Assembly (NCBI GenBank): GCA_914767885.1
Contig: CAJZBQ010000054.1
Span: forward strand, 558,001-622,000
Reading direction: 5' to 3'
DNA: 64,000 bases
Source: Blepharisma stoltei
Taxonomy: Eukaryota; Ciliophora; Heterotrichea; Heterotrichida; Blepharismidae
How positions within the stretch are numbered: position 1 is the first letter of the stretch; each line of letters starts with the position of its first letter. The translations under genes were made by a program, and so were the position numbers. Under the pieces are notes generated by a model. It ran no database searches. It had not been told where the DNA came from and worked only from the letters and a program-made list of their open reading frames with translations. Shown in pieces: positions 45,333 to 57,773 of this stretch.

Positions 45333-46399
45333 TGAAATCTAATATATCCCGCCTGAAATCTGTTAATAACTATATTAGAACGATTAAAGTATAATTGTTT
45401 ATATGAAGCTATAATGCGATTTATATCTTATTTGCTAATATACTGCAAAGTCTATCTCTTATCATTAGCGTATAAGAACTTTTAAATGGAAAATTTTTAA
45501 AATAATTATCAGATCGAAGTATTAATTTTTTCCCAAGAATTTAACTAAAACACTATACTTGATTGACAACTGGAAGTTGAAATCAAGAGTGGAGAGTAAG
45601 GTAATAAATTCCTTTTGCTTAACAATTAAAGAATAAAGGTACGCACATTTGATTATAAGTTTAGATAATTTTTAATTTTAGAAGAAGTAAAGCATTTATT
45701 ATTCAGCAGAAAACAATAAGAAATCAAGCAGTTATTCTAGCTATGCTGCAAGTCTCATCTTGTTTGAAACTATTCAATTTAAAAGATTTCTCATCTTTAA
45801 TAATCACAATTTAATTAATTATTTTTATATTTTTTCTTATTAGTACTCTTCTTGAAACTTCCTCCCTATCTTTAAATAGGAATAAAAAGCCCTTCTAAAG
45901 TTTAACGGGGGCTAATTTTTTTTATTTTTAAATGTATGAATACAATAAATTTAATTTTAATTTATTCTTATGAGGAACTAATTAAAAATATTAATTGATT
46001 CAGTCTGAGGCCAAAACAATTAATCCTTATAAATAAAATTGCTCCAAATTGAAGGGTGGCTAAAGTATCAAAAATGGACGCTTTTACTATATTTATTTCA
46101 ATTCAAAAGGGAAGTTACAAAAATCAACACTGGAATTCATTTGACTGTGCTTTTTCATCGAAATCTAGATTAAAATTGCTTTCAAATCTTCTAATTGCAA
46201 TAGCACATTTTTCCATGTACAAATATTTGCCACCTCAAAAGAGAACTAAATACGAAAACAATCCCCAAAAAGTTAACTTTCAAGCGCACTTTTAAAATTC
46301 TCTCGATTTTCTGAACCAATCTGAAACAGTAAATGTTGACATTTTAAGATATTTTTTATTGTTAAAATTATTGATATATACAGTGTAATAGTTTAAAAG
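45333..46399. other. Long intergenic region containing a decayed element
   Basis: 1067 bp with no convincing gene. A decayed family A element occupies roughly 45859-46115. The rest is AT-rich without recognisable features. Confidence 0.5.
45859..46115. mobile_element. Decayed family A element in intergenic DNA
   Basis: CCTCCCTATCTTTAAATAGGAA at the left, then a degenerate hairpin partner GTTTAACGGGGG. At the right are two direct motif copies (CTCCAAATTGAAGGG and TTTCAATTCAAAAGGGAAG) with the family spacer (AAAATGGACGCTTTTACTATATT). All motifs match family A with many changes. Confidence 0.6.
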
Positions 46400-47462
46400 A
46401 TGTCATCAGGATCATGCAGAAGCTTAGGTTTAAGAAACGGCCTCCAAAGATACCTTTCAAGAAACAATCCACAGAATGTGAGATTCCCTATTCCAAGACA
46501 GCAAACTTCATACACTTTTGCAAAAGTTGCTGAATATATCGAGAAAGATTTGAACAAAGCTGAAATTCTCTATAGAAGAGCTATAGAAAACGGAGAAAGG
46601 CCAGAATCAGCACTCAAAGATTTAGCAGGAGTTCTCCATCAGCAAGGCAAAACAAAGGATTAGGATTATTAAAAGTTAGGCGCTAGCCATATTGATGACG
46701 CATGACCAAATATCTCCCGTACGGGAGGTTCTACCACTTTTTGACTTCAGCCCAGAGGGTCTATCCCTCTTACGAGTGCCCTTCTGGTGCCTTCTATCTC
46801 CTCCTTACCATGGGCCCTCGGATCCAAAGGACGTTGTGAACACCTCCATTTCCAACCACAGGAAAGCAGCCGAACCTATCCAGATACACACCTCTGGAGC
46901 CTGCACTTGATTCTCGGCTCGGAGTATATTCCAGTTCGCCGTAGCTATAAGGTCTGGACTGCTGCGCCAACAGGGCAGGTTGACAAGTGTCGCCATTTTA
47001 ATGTATATAGGCAAAACAAAGGAAGCCTGCGACTTGTTGCAAAGTCACAAACATCTGTTCGTATCAGATCAAGCTAGATATGAAAATTTGTTGAGAAACC
47101 TTCAAAAGCAAATATTCCCTTCCCAAAATACATTCAATAAAGCGGTCAAAATTTCTGGGCTTGGGGTTATGTCAGATGAACTTACAGTCCGCGGAATGTT
47201 CCAGAAACCTTCAAGAATCCTTCATATAGAAATCAATTCAGATCCAGATTCATCTGGAAAGAGTAAATTCGCAATAGTCAGATTTGCAAGCCATTCAGCT
47301 GCGAGGAAAACATTAGAAGGACTAATAGACATGACCAGATATAAACTCGAGTGGGTTTCAGTTAATGGGGAAATCACAGGCGAAGTTATTTTTGATAAGA
47401 CAGCTACAGCTGGCAATATTATCAAAAGTTCTCCTCAAAAAAAGAATCCTGAGCCAGTTTAA
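46400..47462 (+). CDS. TPR-like and RRM-like protein, split by a retroposon-like insertion
   Basis: 232 aa after removal of 46645-47008. Residues ~40-110 form TPR-type helices (NKAEILYRRAIENGERPESA, then HQQGKTKEACDLLQSHK). Residues ~145-215 look like a degenerate RRM (SRILHIEINSDPDS, KSKFAIVRFASHSAARKTLEGL). The insertion falls in the middle of a TPR helix pair; removal at the 15-bp repeat gives a continuous TPR. No specific orthologue is recognised. Confidence 0.75.
46645..47008. mobile_element. Retroposon-like insertion with 15-bp AGGCAAAACAAAGGA repeats
   Basis: 364 nt flanked by perfect 15-bp copies (46645-46659 and 47009-47023). The repeat contains no T, hence no TA or TNA pointer, and no GT for splicing. 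The body is GC-rich. It is a shortened relative of the insertion at 58491: both begin TTAGGYGYTAGCCATATTGA and share blocks such as CATTTCCAACCACAGGAAAG. Removal restores GKTKEACDLLQ. Confidence 0.85.
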
Positions 47463-47492
47463 AAATAGATAAATAAAATGGTGAAGTTGAGA

Positions 47493-47701
47493 GAAATTGG
47501 TTTCTGAGGCGCACTCCCTATGGAGCAGGTATGGCTAATCCTAATAAAGCTGAAAGCAGAGCCTCTGTCCCTTTTGAAATCTCTCCTGAAGGTTTTTCTG
47601 TCCCTGACAGATGAGATTTTCCCATGTTGGGATAATCGGGGGACTCTACAGTTGTGGCTCTGCCCTAGGGAGTCGATACCTTGAATAGATACTTCAGATC
47701 G
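47493..47701. mobile_element. GC-rich insertion flanked by GAAATT, related to 23.9 and 35.2 kb
   Basis: 209 nt between GAAATT at 47493-47498 and 47702-47707. It shares GGAGCAGGTATGG with GAGCAGGTAGGATC and AAAGCTGAAA, AGGTTTTTCTGTCCCTGACAG with AGGTTTCCCTGTCCTG, and TTGGGATAATCGGG with TTGGGACTATCGGG in the 23.9-kb insertion. It lies between genes, so the limits are not fixed by a reading frame. Confidence 0.65.
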
Positions 47702-47711
47702 GAAATTCAAA

Positions 47712-47951
47712 ATGATAGCCCTTTCATTTCCCTATTTTGCTCCTTTGGACGATATATGCTGCTATTTTGGAGCCAAGTCGAGGCAAAGGCTAGTGGACTT
47801 GCCTGCTTATGGCCAGTTTAACCTTTTTATTGAATTTAAGCCAGTTTATTATTCTTATTTCGCAGATAAGCCATACCAGCCATTTGATGATATTGTTGAT
47901 GAATTGCTTGAAAATTCACTTTTTACCTATTTGGCAAAGCCATCTTTTTAG
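47712..47951 (+). CDS. Small hypothetical ORF
   Basis: 79 aa, Tyr/Phe/Pro-rich (LSFPYFAPLDDICCYFGAKS, DKPYQPFDDIVDELLENSLF). The amino-acid mix looks protein-like, but no family is recognised. It begins right after the 47493-47701 insertion, so it may be the 3' remainder of a longer gene. An upstream ATG at 47478 (MVKLREI) joined across the GAAATT repeat would enter a different frame. Confidence 0.35.
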   Translation: MIALSFPYFAPLDDICCYFGAKSRQRLVDLPAYGQFNLFIEFKPVYYSYFADKPYQPFDDIVDELLENSLFTYLAKPSF

Positions 47952-48635
47952 ATAGGTTGGAACTTATTTATAAGGTTGATTATAATTTTAACAATATTTA
48001 TAAAAATTATTTTACATTGAAAATCACCTAACTCTCCCTACGTGTGAAAGTAAGGCAAAGAAAATTCTCTTTTATGCAACTTAACCTCTTGCGAACTAGA
48101 AAAAGTTAGCACAAAACACATTTTATAGATAATAATTTGATATATAATTAATCATGATTAAATCACTAGCTAATTCTGAATTAAAAATGTATATTTAATG
48201 AATTAAATTTTTAGCTTTATGATTTATGGAAATAAACTTTTTATAAAGCCTGAATGACTTGAAAAATAGTTCATTCATGAGTGGAGAGCAAGGAAGATAA
48301 AATGATAGAAAGCTCTATAAAAATTTTAAACAATTTTTACCTTTATGGGATGAAAAAACAAGAAAATGATCCACTTGGAATAGCAAATATCATTTTATAA
48401 AAAATTAGAAAAGAGATTTTCTAAAAATGCTTAATTATAAAAAAATGTTATTCAAATGATTTGTATGCACTTCATTCCCACATAGAGGGGTTATATTTGA
48501 ATATTAATATTGTCACATTGTCATTCAATGGCTATTTATAATATTAAATAATATGGAATATTTTTGAAGTTTTAAGGCCTTAATCAGCCTTGCAATAATA
48601 TTGTGGATAATTTCTTAACCATTTCTTAATAAAAA
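47952..48635. other. Intergenic with a decayed family B element
   Basis: 684 bp, AT-rich. 48029-48289 is a decayed family B copy. The remaining ~350 bp upstream of the transporter start shows nothing specific. Confidence 0.45.
48029..48289 (+). mobile_element. Decayed family B element
   Basis: Begins TAACTCTCCCTACGTGTGAA, has an internal AACCTCTTGCGAACTAGAAA and the body GATATATAATTAATCATGA with CTAGCTAATTCTG as in intact family B. It ends GTTCATTCATGAGTGGAGAG. Right flank is CAA, so the repeat is lost. Confidence 0.6.
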
Positions 48636-49652
48636 ATGACTGTTCAAGAGGTGGTGCATTATTCCGTTCTCTTGCTTGCAGTAACCGCGTTAGGTTCTGC
48701 CGCCACCGCATTCGAAGAAATAACTTCAGTTTCCCCTTTTATGAAGGCTTGCTGACGTTTGGAAATCACTTCCCTCCTACAATTCATTCCAAGTTTCTTC
48801 GAGTGGCGAAAAAATTCGTCTGCAGTGAAATCCATGATAATCCGATTTTGGCACTTTTCGATAATATCAGGGATATGCCTTGCTCTCACATTTTGCCTCT
48901 GGTGCTTAAGTTTGGATTTAACTTCAATTGCTCATTCGCTGCTTTTTTCGTCAGCTTCACCCTTAGTTATTGTGGTTTCTTACTTTTTCCTATGCAAAAA
49001 AGTAACATTTTTGGAAATTTTAGGAGTGGTAATAGGCTTTGCGGGACTTGCTATTTGTATATTAGGGAGCAAAGGAAGCGAAGGATCTACGTGGTATGGA
49101 GATTTGCTTGCATTTGGAACTGCAATTGCGCTGGCTCTTTATATTCTAACTGGAAAAAGGGTAATGAGCTGCAATATTCCTATGTGGAGCTATTTAGCCA
49201 TTGCCAATTTACAAGCCGCGGTTTGGTCTTATATCTTTGCACTGATAGATGGAGACAGCGCTATTGCAGGAATTCAATGAATTTATACAGAAGATTGAAT
49301 TATGGCTTTATATTTAGGAGTTGTGCCAGGAGCGTTAGGAAATGGAGCGTTTAGTTATCTGATTAAATACATGTCAGAGCTCGTTATTTCTGTATTTATC
49401 AATTTTCAGCCTGTATTAGGGTCAATTATCGGGTGGCTTTATGGGATCCAAGAGCCTCCTTCAGTTTATACATGGATCGGAGGTACCGTTGTCACGACTG
49501 GAAACATCCTGGTTGCAGTGGCAGGAGCTCTGAAAAATGATAGAGAAATCAAAATCGAAGTAGAATACGATGAAAACAATAATGAAAAAAGCAATGAAAA
49601 CGGCAAAGAAATAAGGAAAAGGCTACTAAGCTTCAATATGGATCAAGTCTAG
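48636..49652 (+). CDS. EamA / drug-metabolite-transporter family membrane protein
   Basis: 338 aa with about ten hydrophobic helices in two EamA halves (LLLAVTALGSAATAFEEIT; FSIISGICLALTFCLWCLSL; FLEILGVVIGFAGLAICILG; LLAFGTAIALALYILTGKRV; ALYLGVVPGALGNGAFSYLI; WIGGTVVTTGNILVAVAGAL). The C-terminal ~45 residues are charged and cytoplasmic. DMT proteins move small metabolites or nucleotide sugars; substrate cannot be told. TGA encodes Trp at 48753-48755, 49278-49280 and 49296-49298. The ATG at 48636 is chosen because the first helix starts directly after it. Confidence 0.85.
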
Positions 49653-49735
49653 ACGTTATTTAAATTCATGTATTAAATGATTTTAAAAATTAATAAACTC
49701 CACCGAAATAAAATATCATTAAATTACCATAATAT

Positions 49736-50320
49736 CTATATGCCTGACAAACTATGGTCTGATATATTTGCATTCAGTTTCATAGAAAATCTTTCTTGCG
49801 ATTTTAGTATCGGCATTAAGAGCTGCTCTTTTATTAGAAAAGTCGGCTTTGGAAACATCAGCATAGGAGCACAAGTGCTTTTAGATTTTTTAACTTCTTT
49901 CTGGTCCGGCGAATAAGACCTCGTAATTAAAATGTTTTCAGGAATTCTGAACCTTTTAATTCTGCTAACTGGAATTTGCACTAACGGCCTTGCTTTTTTA
50001 GGGGAATCTTTGGAGTAGATAAAGTCCAAGATTTCTTTTTTTGAAGCATTAAAAGATCTCTCAAAGAGTCTTCGTTTATTTGAAGGGGTATGCGATTTAT
50101 AGCGAGTAATCTTCCTATTTTCTAGGGAACTAAGCTGCTCTGTGTGGTTTGCTGGAGTCATATTTCGGTGCATTGTTTCGAAGATTGGGGATAATTTGTA
50201 GGACTTGTGCGGGGTGGAATTATTTGAATCGTTTAAGTAATTTTCCGCAAATTTCACGATGAGTTTCCGCTTGTCTCTTGTCTTCTCAAGGTAGCCTTGC
50301 AAGTCGCCTATATCAAGCAT
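49736..50320 (-). CDS. Basic protein of unknown function
   Basis: 194 aa, rich in Lys, Arg, Ser and Pro with no clear domain (KRRLFERSFNASKKEILDFI, SRIKRFRIPENILITRSYSP). It overlaps no other gene and converges with the transporter gene 84 bp away. Coding status rests on length and composition. Confidence 0.6.
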   Translation of the reverse strand: MLDIGDLQGYLEKTRDKRKLIVKFAENYLNDSNNSTPHKSYKLSPIFETMHRNMTPANHTEQLSSLENRKITRYKSHTPSNKRRLFERSFNASKKEILDFIYSKDSPKKARPLVQIPVSRIKRFRIPENILITRSYSPDQKEVKKSKSTCAPMLMFPKPTFLIKEQLLMPILKSQERFSMKLNANISDHSLSGI

Positions 50321-52296
<1,976 letters not shown>

Positions 52297-52684
52297 GCCT
52301 AACTAACAGTCGTTATGACTAATCTTTGCATTGCTTAATATTTCTTTTCTAAATTTATTTTCTATGCAAATGAATGATGAAATTTTACTATTATTTCGCT
52401 GTAGAAAATGGAAGTAAATTCCGTTTGACGTCATATAACTGTTAAAATGAAATGAAAGTAAATTAAATAAATCCTTATCCTGCCTTCCAATTTTGCTTTA
52501 TTATATTTTTACTAATAATTCGATTTCAAACAGTTTAATTTCTTGTATTTATTTTGCATTTATTCAATTACTATATAAGAATTAGGTCTAAATTTACAGT
52601 TATTTATAGTGAATATATCTTTTTATAAAATAAATAGTTAGGAAACTAATATTGCATATTCAGCCAAGTTGGAATAATTTTCAA
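52297..52684. other. Intergenic, AT-rich
   Basis: 388 bp between two plus-strand genes, no feature recognised. Confidence 0.4.
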
Positions 52685-55479
52685 ATGGCAGATGATTTTA
52701 TTGATTACTTGAACTCTTTCAACATCCAAAGCTGCTTACTCCCTCACTTGGCGAAAGAATAAAATCAGTAGTTTTTACTATCTCGCAGAAGGAAGAGATT
52801 TAAATTTTATAAAAACACTCTGCTCTGAAGTATTTAATTCTTGAATTAGCTTATAATAATTATTATTATTATTATAGGTGTATCAAAATATCTTTTATAA
52901 ATAAAACGATGCACTGCTCACTCACGAAAGGGTTAATTTCTAAAATAATTTTCTTATCATTTTAAATTTTTAGAGGTGCAGGGAATTAGTTGCTTCGTCT
53001 ATAGAAGATCTTAGAACTGGCATCCCTCTCTGTGACTTAATTTCTTATTTTTCCAAAAACCCCGCACTTGAAGGTGTGATACGGAAGGAATCTAAATATA
53101 TTTCTAAAAAGGAGCAAAGCCTCCACAACCTTCAAATTGCTTTAAATGCTTTGAATTCCCCATGAACTCCTGAGCAAGTATATCAAAATCAAGAAATGCT
53201 CATTTCTCTTTATCAAACTGTAGCAAGGATAAGCAAGCCATCAAATAATCAAAAAGTTTTGGAATTTCAAAGTCCAGAAGACAGCCCAAAAGCCCCTCTA
53301 AAGAAAAGAAATAGCACTATTTGCTCCTTGGCATCATCAATAAGGCATGATCCTTTAAATTTTAGCTGTCCAGAATATTTAGAAGAAAGCACAGTGGTAC
53401 ATCCCTCCCCATCTCCAATGCCAATGACTTCAAGTATAACTCCAATCACTGAAAATAGAAAATTAATCATTTGTGATTGGCTACTATCAATGAGAGTTTT
53501 ACCAAAAAATGCGAAATTGGATGAAATTCCTGAAATTTGTAGTGATGGGAAATTATTTTGTGAAATTCTCAATCGAATTGCTGGGAGGACTAAAGCTATT
53601 CAAGGATATGACAAAAACCCAAAAACCAAAACAGCTATGAAAGGAAACGTCCAAAAAGCCCTTAAATACCTGAAAAGTTTCCCTAAATTTTCAAGTCAAG
53701 TCCTATGAGATGTAGATCTGATTGTCAGCTCTGATAGCTATGCAGCTTGGCATTTGCTTGATGATATCAGAAATTTTTTCCCAAAATATGTTCCAAGAAG
53801 TCCAAGTTTATCTCTAACAAATTAAATTAAGAGTCTTAACTAACATCTTCCAGATTTGATGCCTACGCGTGCTTTTGACCAACGCCAGGAGCAGGGATCT
53901 ATTCTAAGAGCTGAATTAACTGTGATCCTAAGATTCTCGACGGTTAGAAAAACGTCCGGTCAGTGCGCCATCAAGTGCTATGGAGATAAAGGTTAGCCGA
54001 TACCTCCTATCGGCTACTTTTGGGAGATTTGACAACTAGAAAAAAGAACAATAACCCTCCACAGTCAGCAGGGAAAGAATCCATGGGCCCACAAACCATC
54101 TGGATAAATAATGCCTAGACTGAAATGATTGGTAAAGACATATTTTGTCTCCATCACCATATTAATTATTATCTCTATTAAGAAAGACTCGAAACAACTC
54201 AATTGAAAGAAATAACAGTACTTCTCCTATATTAACTCAATCTTTTGTAAACAATAAATCCCAAGTACTTACTCGCCAAACTCCAAGTCCAACACCATCT
54301 ACAATATATCCACGCTCAACTTCTTATACAAACACTACTACCCCTATCCCTTTTGAACCTACAGATTCTATGAGTTTAAATACCCAACAAAGAATTAGAG
54401 CTTGGCTATCTGGCTTAGAACTCGATCATTTATTAGATTTCCATTACAGGCATTTCTTACAGGATCCATTAAGAAATGGAACTCTTCTTTGCGAAGTTGT
54501 GAGCATTTTAGAGCAAAAAGTCCCAATTGTTAGAAATCCTGTAAGCATAAATGAAATAAGGAAAAATATAGACAGCGCCATGTATGTACTTCAGAAAAGA
54601 AGAGTCCCTATACCTAGTATAGTGCTGAGGAATAAAGATAGCATAATCCAAGGAAATGCTGAGAGCACATGAGGATTATTGCATTCTTTAATGATACTGT
54701 ATCCAATGGCCATCAAAAAGCAATCCGTTAATGAATCCATGAAGAGAGAAAGTAGCTTGCATAACGATAGTTCTTTTTTCAGCAAAAAGCCTATAAATAG
54801 AACGTCAAGCTTGGATTTTTCGCAAAGATTAAACATGAGTTTAGTGAACGATAAACCAAATACTAATACATGAAAAAGTAGAGGAAACCAAAGTATGATT
54901 TTCACCTCCTTCAATTCCTCCTTACTTAAAAATACAGAAAATAACGAAAACTACCAACTCAATAGATATGAGTCGCCAATTAATATTTCTGTAAGAAAAC
55001 TTGTAAAAAACAAAACGAGCGCTTTTGATTGGTTTGATGTTAGCAAAACAATGGCCCCAGATACGCAAAAAAGTATCCTTAAATCAATTTTGCCTAATAA
55101 TTATAAGTGGGTTTATAATATTGGAATCAGCATACCTAAAAGTCTGGATTTAACAGATGACGTTATTGAAGATTTTCAAAGTGGTGTTCTCTTGAGCCAA
55201 ATTGTATCAAAACTAGAAAAATATCCTATAAAAGGCATACAAATGAGCCCGAAAACAAGTGCGGCTATGCTGCATAATATAAAGATGACTTTCGAAGTGT
55301 TGAAGACCAAAGCTAGCTTTAGCAGCAGACTGATGTTTGTAGAGGAAGAAATTTTGAAAGGAGATGGTAATACAGTTAGAGATTTACTTGGAGAAATTTT
55401 TCGAATATATAGGCATACAATAGTTGTTTTATCGAAATTTAGAAGGGGCAGAATAGTGAAAAGTGAAACATTTACATAA
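52685..55479 (+). CDS. Protein with several calponin-homology (CH) domains
   Basis: 727 aa after removal of 52736-52985 and 53808-54168. Three CH-type regions can be seen: N-terminal (IPLCDLISYFSKNP, LHNLQIALNALNS), residues ~165-270 (KLIICDWLLSMRVL, DGKLFCEILNRIAGR, NVQKALKYLKSFP), and ~340-430 (RIRAWLSGLELDHLL, GTLLCEVVSILEQKVPIV, AMYVLQKRRVPIPS), with a weaker fourth near the C-terminus (VYNIGISIPKSLDL, GVLLSQIVSKLEKYPI). CH domains bind actin or microtubules. Ser-rich linkers separate them. TGA encodes Trp at 53164, 53707, 54671 and 54872. No orthologue is named. Confidence 0.82.
52736..52985 (+). mobile_element. Diverged family B IES, TTA repeats
   Basis: 250 nt flanked by TTA at 52736-52738 and 52986-52988. 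Left CTCCCTCACTTGGCGAAAG; a GCTCACTCACGAAAGGG block lies near 52916. The body has lost most family B sequence. Removal joins NIQSCL to VASSIEDLRTG and connects the start ATG with the first CH domain. Confidence 0.78.
53808..54168. mobile_element. Insertion flanked by 9-bp TTATCTCTA repeats
   Basis: 361 nt between TTATCTCTA at 53808-53816 and 54169-54177. GC-richer than the host, with a hairpin TAGCCGATACCTCCTATCGGCTA at 53994-54016. Stops in frame. Removal joins RSPSLSL to LRKTRNNSIERN. Confidence 0.78.
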
Positions 55480-55821
55480 TTTTATTATAAATACCAATAT
55501 GTTTGAAAATTTTTGCTTCTAGCTTAGCTATGATTTCTTTTGTTAATTTATCAGATATTTCTAATTACTGCGAAAAATAACATCATCTATGATTTATCTA
55601 CCTGAGATATTTTTTTGTGAATTATAGTTGATCTATAAATGCGTCATTAAAATAATTTTTCTCTTTTTATTAAGCTCAACTATTTCCTAACATAAGTTTA
55701 TTTTACGACTATATTTTTAAGGAGTTTATCTTTTCTAGTTGTTCATAGCATTTTAGTTAACTAAAAAAGAGAAAAATATTGATTTCTTTAAAGCTATTAT
55801 AATATATTTCATCAAATTACA
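55480..55821. other. Intergenic, AT-rich
   Basis: 342 bp, nothing recognised. Confidence 0.4.
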
Positions 55822-57534
55822 ATGATAGTTTGCCAACCGCAAGAATGCTTAAACTTATTTTCTTGATGCGTTTTTGAGAGAGAGTGAGCTGTTGAATAAC
55901 AGCTGATAAACTAATTTAAATAAAAATAAAGAAAACTTTGTTGATGCAAATCAATTTCTTGATTGTGCGATTATCACTTAAAAGATTATCTCAGAATAAT
56001 ATCAATTCAACATACATCTTCATGCTTTTTAATAATGAATTATATACCAGAAACAAAACAAGCTATTGCAACAACAATAGAATTTATTATTGAAAGTTTA
56101 GAGAGTTATAATATGCAGCTAATTTCAGCTCAAAGTAATTATGCCTCTAACTTGAGCATGGAACTGTCTAAATCCATTGAAAAAATTAATTCATCGCAAC
56201 AATCTTACAAAAATATCTATATGCTCCTTCAGGAAAACAGAATTTTAAGCGGTACATTTTTCCAAGTAATATTATATATTTCTAATAAATTTGAAGCCAT
56301 TGACTTATTTATCAAACACTTGACTCTAAATTCTTTTGATGCTGAATCTCTGTATCAAGAATTTGAATGGAATAATCTAAAAAAAAGCCCAGTCAAAAGC
56401 TTAATATCTGAAATTTTGACGATTGAGAATAGAATAAAAAGTATTTTATCAAGTTGATCAGATTCACCATTGATGCCTTTTAAAATTTCTGTTATTCATC
56501 CAGATGACTATAAAGCAAAATGGGATGAAGTCAACGTTTTGAAAGCCGAAATTGGAAAGATTGATGATAATTATCACAAAATACTATCTATTTATCCACC
56601 TTCGATCAATATGAAAACTATTGATAGTCTTGCTTTAATTTTTTTACAAAAAATCTATGGAGAATTTTTAAATATAAGAGAATTACTCAAAGAATTGTTA
56701 GCTCAAAAAGAGATTAATCTTAATCGCTATGAAAAGATTTTAAGCTTATACTGGAAAGGAGGAACCTGCGATATAGTGATTACTTCATTTGACCCCAGAA
56801 TGAGAGAAATCACAATTGATTCCACTGTAACTGATGTTGCTAAAGAAATGCCAGGTTCAATTGGTCCATGCTCATCTATTATAGCTTTACCAAATTCTGA
56901 AATTTTTTGTTATGGTGTGCATGATATTTATGAGTGTTTTATCATGGACTGTAATCATCATATAAAGATTATTCCAATTACGCATAACTGCAAATTTGCT
57001 GGAATTGTATATTTTGAAAGCAACGTATTTGTCTTTGGAGGGCAGACGAGTTGGAAACCCCACCGGCGAGCAAGAAAATACAATTTTGCTATGAATAGCT
57101 GAGAAAAATTAGCAATGATGCCAAAACCTGCTTCCTCATGTGCGTGCTTAATATATAAGCAAAAAGTTTTACTTTCAGGGCGTGAGCATAGATTTCTGTA
57201 CCTCTATGATATTAAATTAGATAGCTATTCTGAGATTGTTAATGGATTAGGCAAATCAAATAAGGTGCTGCTTGGTTCAGACTCAAAAGTATATATTATT
57301 GAAGAATCTGGGGGAATTTATGAAAGTGAAAGAGATAATGAATATAAATTTAATAGGGTTGGTAATTCTTCGCTTTGCAATGGTTCTGGGCAAAGCAATT
57401 GAGTTAACAAATATGGCTCAATTTATTTCAGCAAATGGATTGAAAATCACGGGATTAATTATTATTGCTTCGACCTAAAAACAAAAAAGATAACTCTCGT
57501 GAAAGACTTGATATGGCAAGTTTATTTTCCTTAA
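55822..57534 (+). CDS. B-box-like / kelch-type protein, copy 2
   Basis: 544 aa after removal of a 78-nt insertion (55863-55940). The finger reads CQPQECLNLFSWCKSISW, then LCDYHLKDYL, matching copy 3 (CQQQGCLEKAISFCGCQSIS, CEYHLKDHI). A helical middle and kelch-like C-terminal blades follow (IVYFESNVFVFGGQTSWKPH, ACLIYKQKVLLSGREHRFLY). TGA encodes Trp at 56456, 57100 and 57400. It is the left member of a tandem pair with the gene at 57774. Confidence 0.8.
55863..55940. mobile_element. Short IES-like insertion, 78 nt, with TTGATGC repeats and no TA
   Basis: Between TTGATGC at 55863-55869 and 55941-55947. The insert has stops in the host frame. Joining within the repeat gives LFSWCKSISW, which aligns with the paralogue. 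Any TA-to-TA join with the right phase leaves a TAA codon, so a TA pointer is excluded here. Confidence 0.75.
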
Positions 57535-57773
57535 TTTATTTATTTATCCAATATTCTTCTATTTGCTCCTTGGAAACCTTAAAGTTCTGGCTAATAATTC
57601 TATTATTAGTTTATTTAAAATTGCATTTCTAAACTTTTACTATGCAAATATTTTTCGCCCTCATGCATAGATGCAGAAATCAAATTTCAAATAATAAGAT
57701 GTAATGTTGTAACCAATGAAATAGTTAATCGATCTCTATTTTCCATTAAATTTCAAAACCCACTTAAATATAA

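Noticed and set aside
46056-46295. 79-aa ORF
   Set aside because: It overlaps a decayed family A element, and its first residues are the element spacer.
47712-47951. Assignment to anoctamin or to methylenetetrahydrofolate reductase
   Set aside because: Short look-alike strings only (YFGAK; an out-of-frame MVKLREI start). No diagnostic motif follows.
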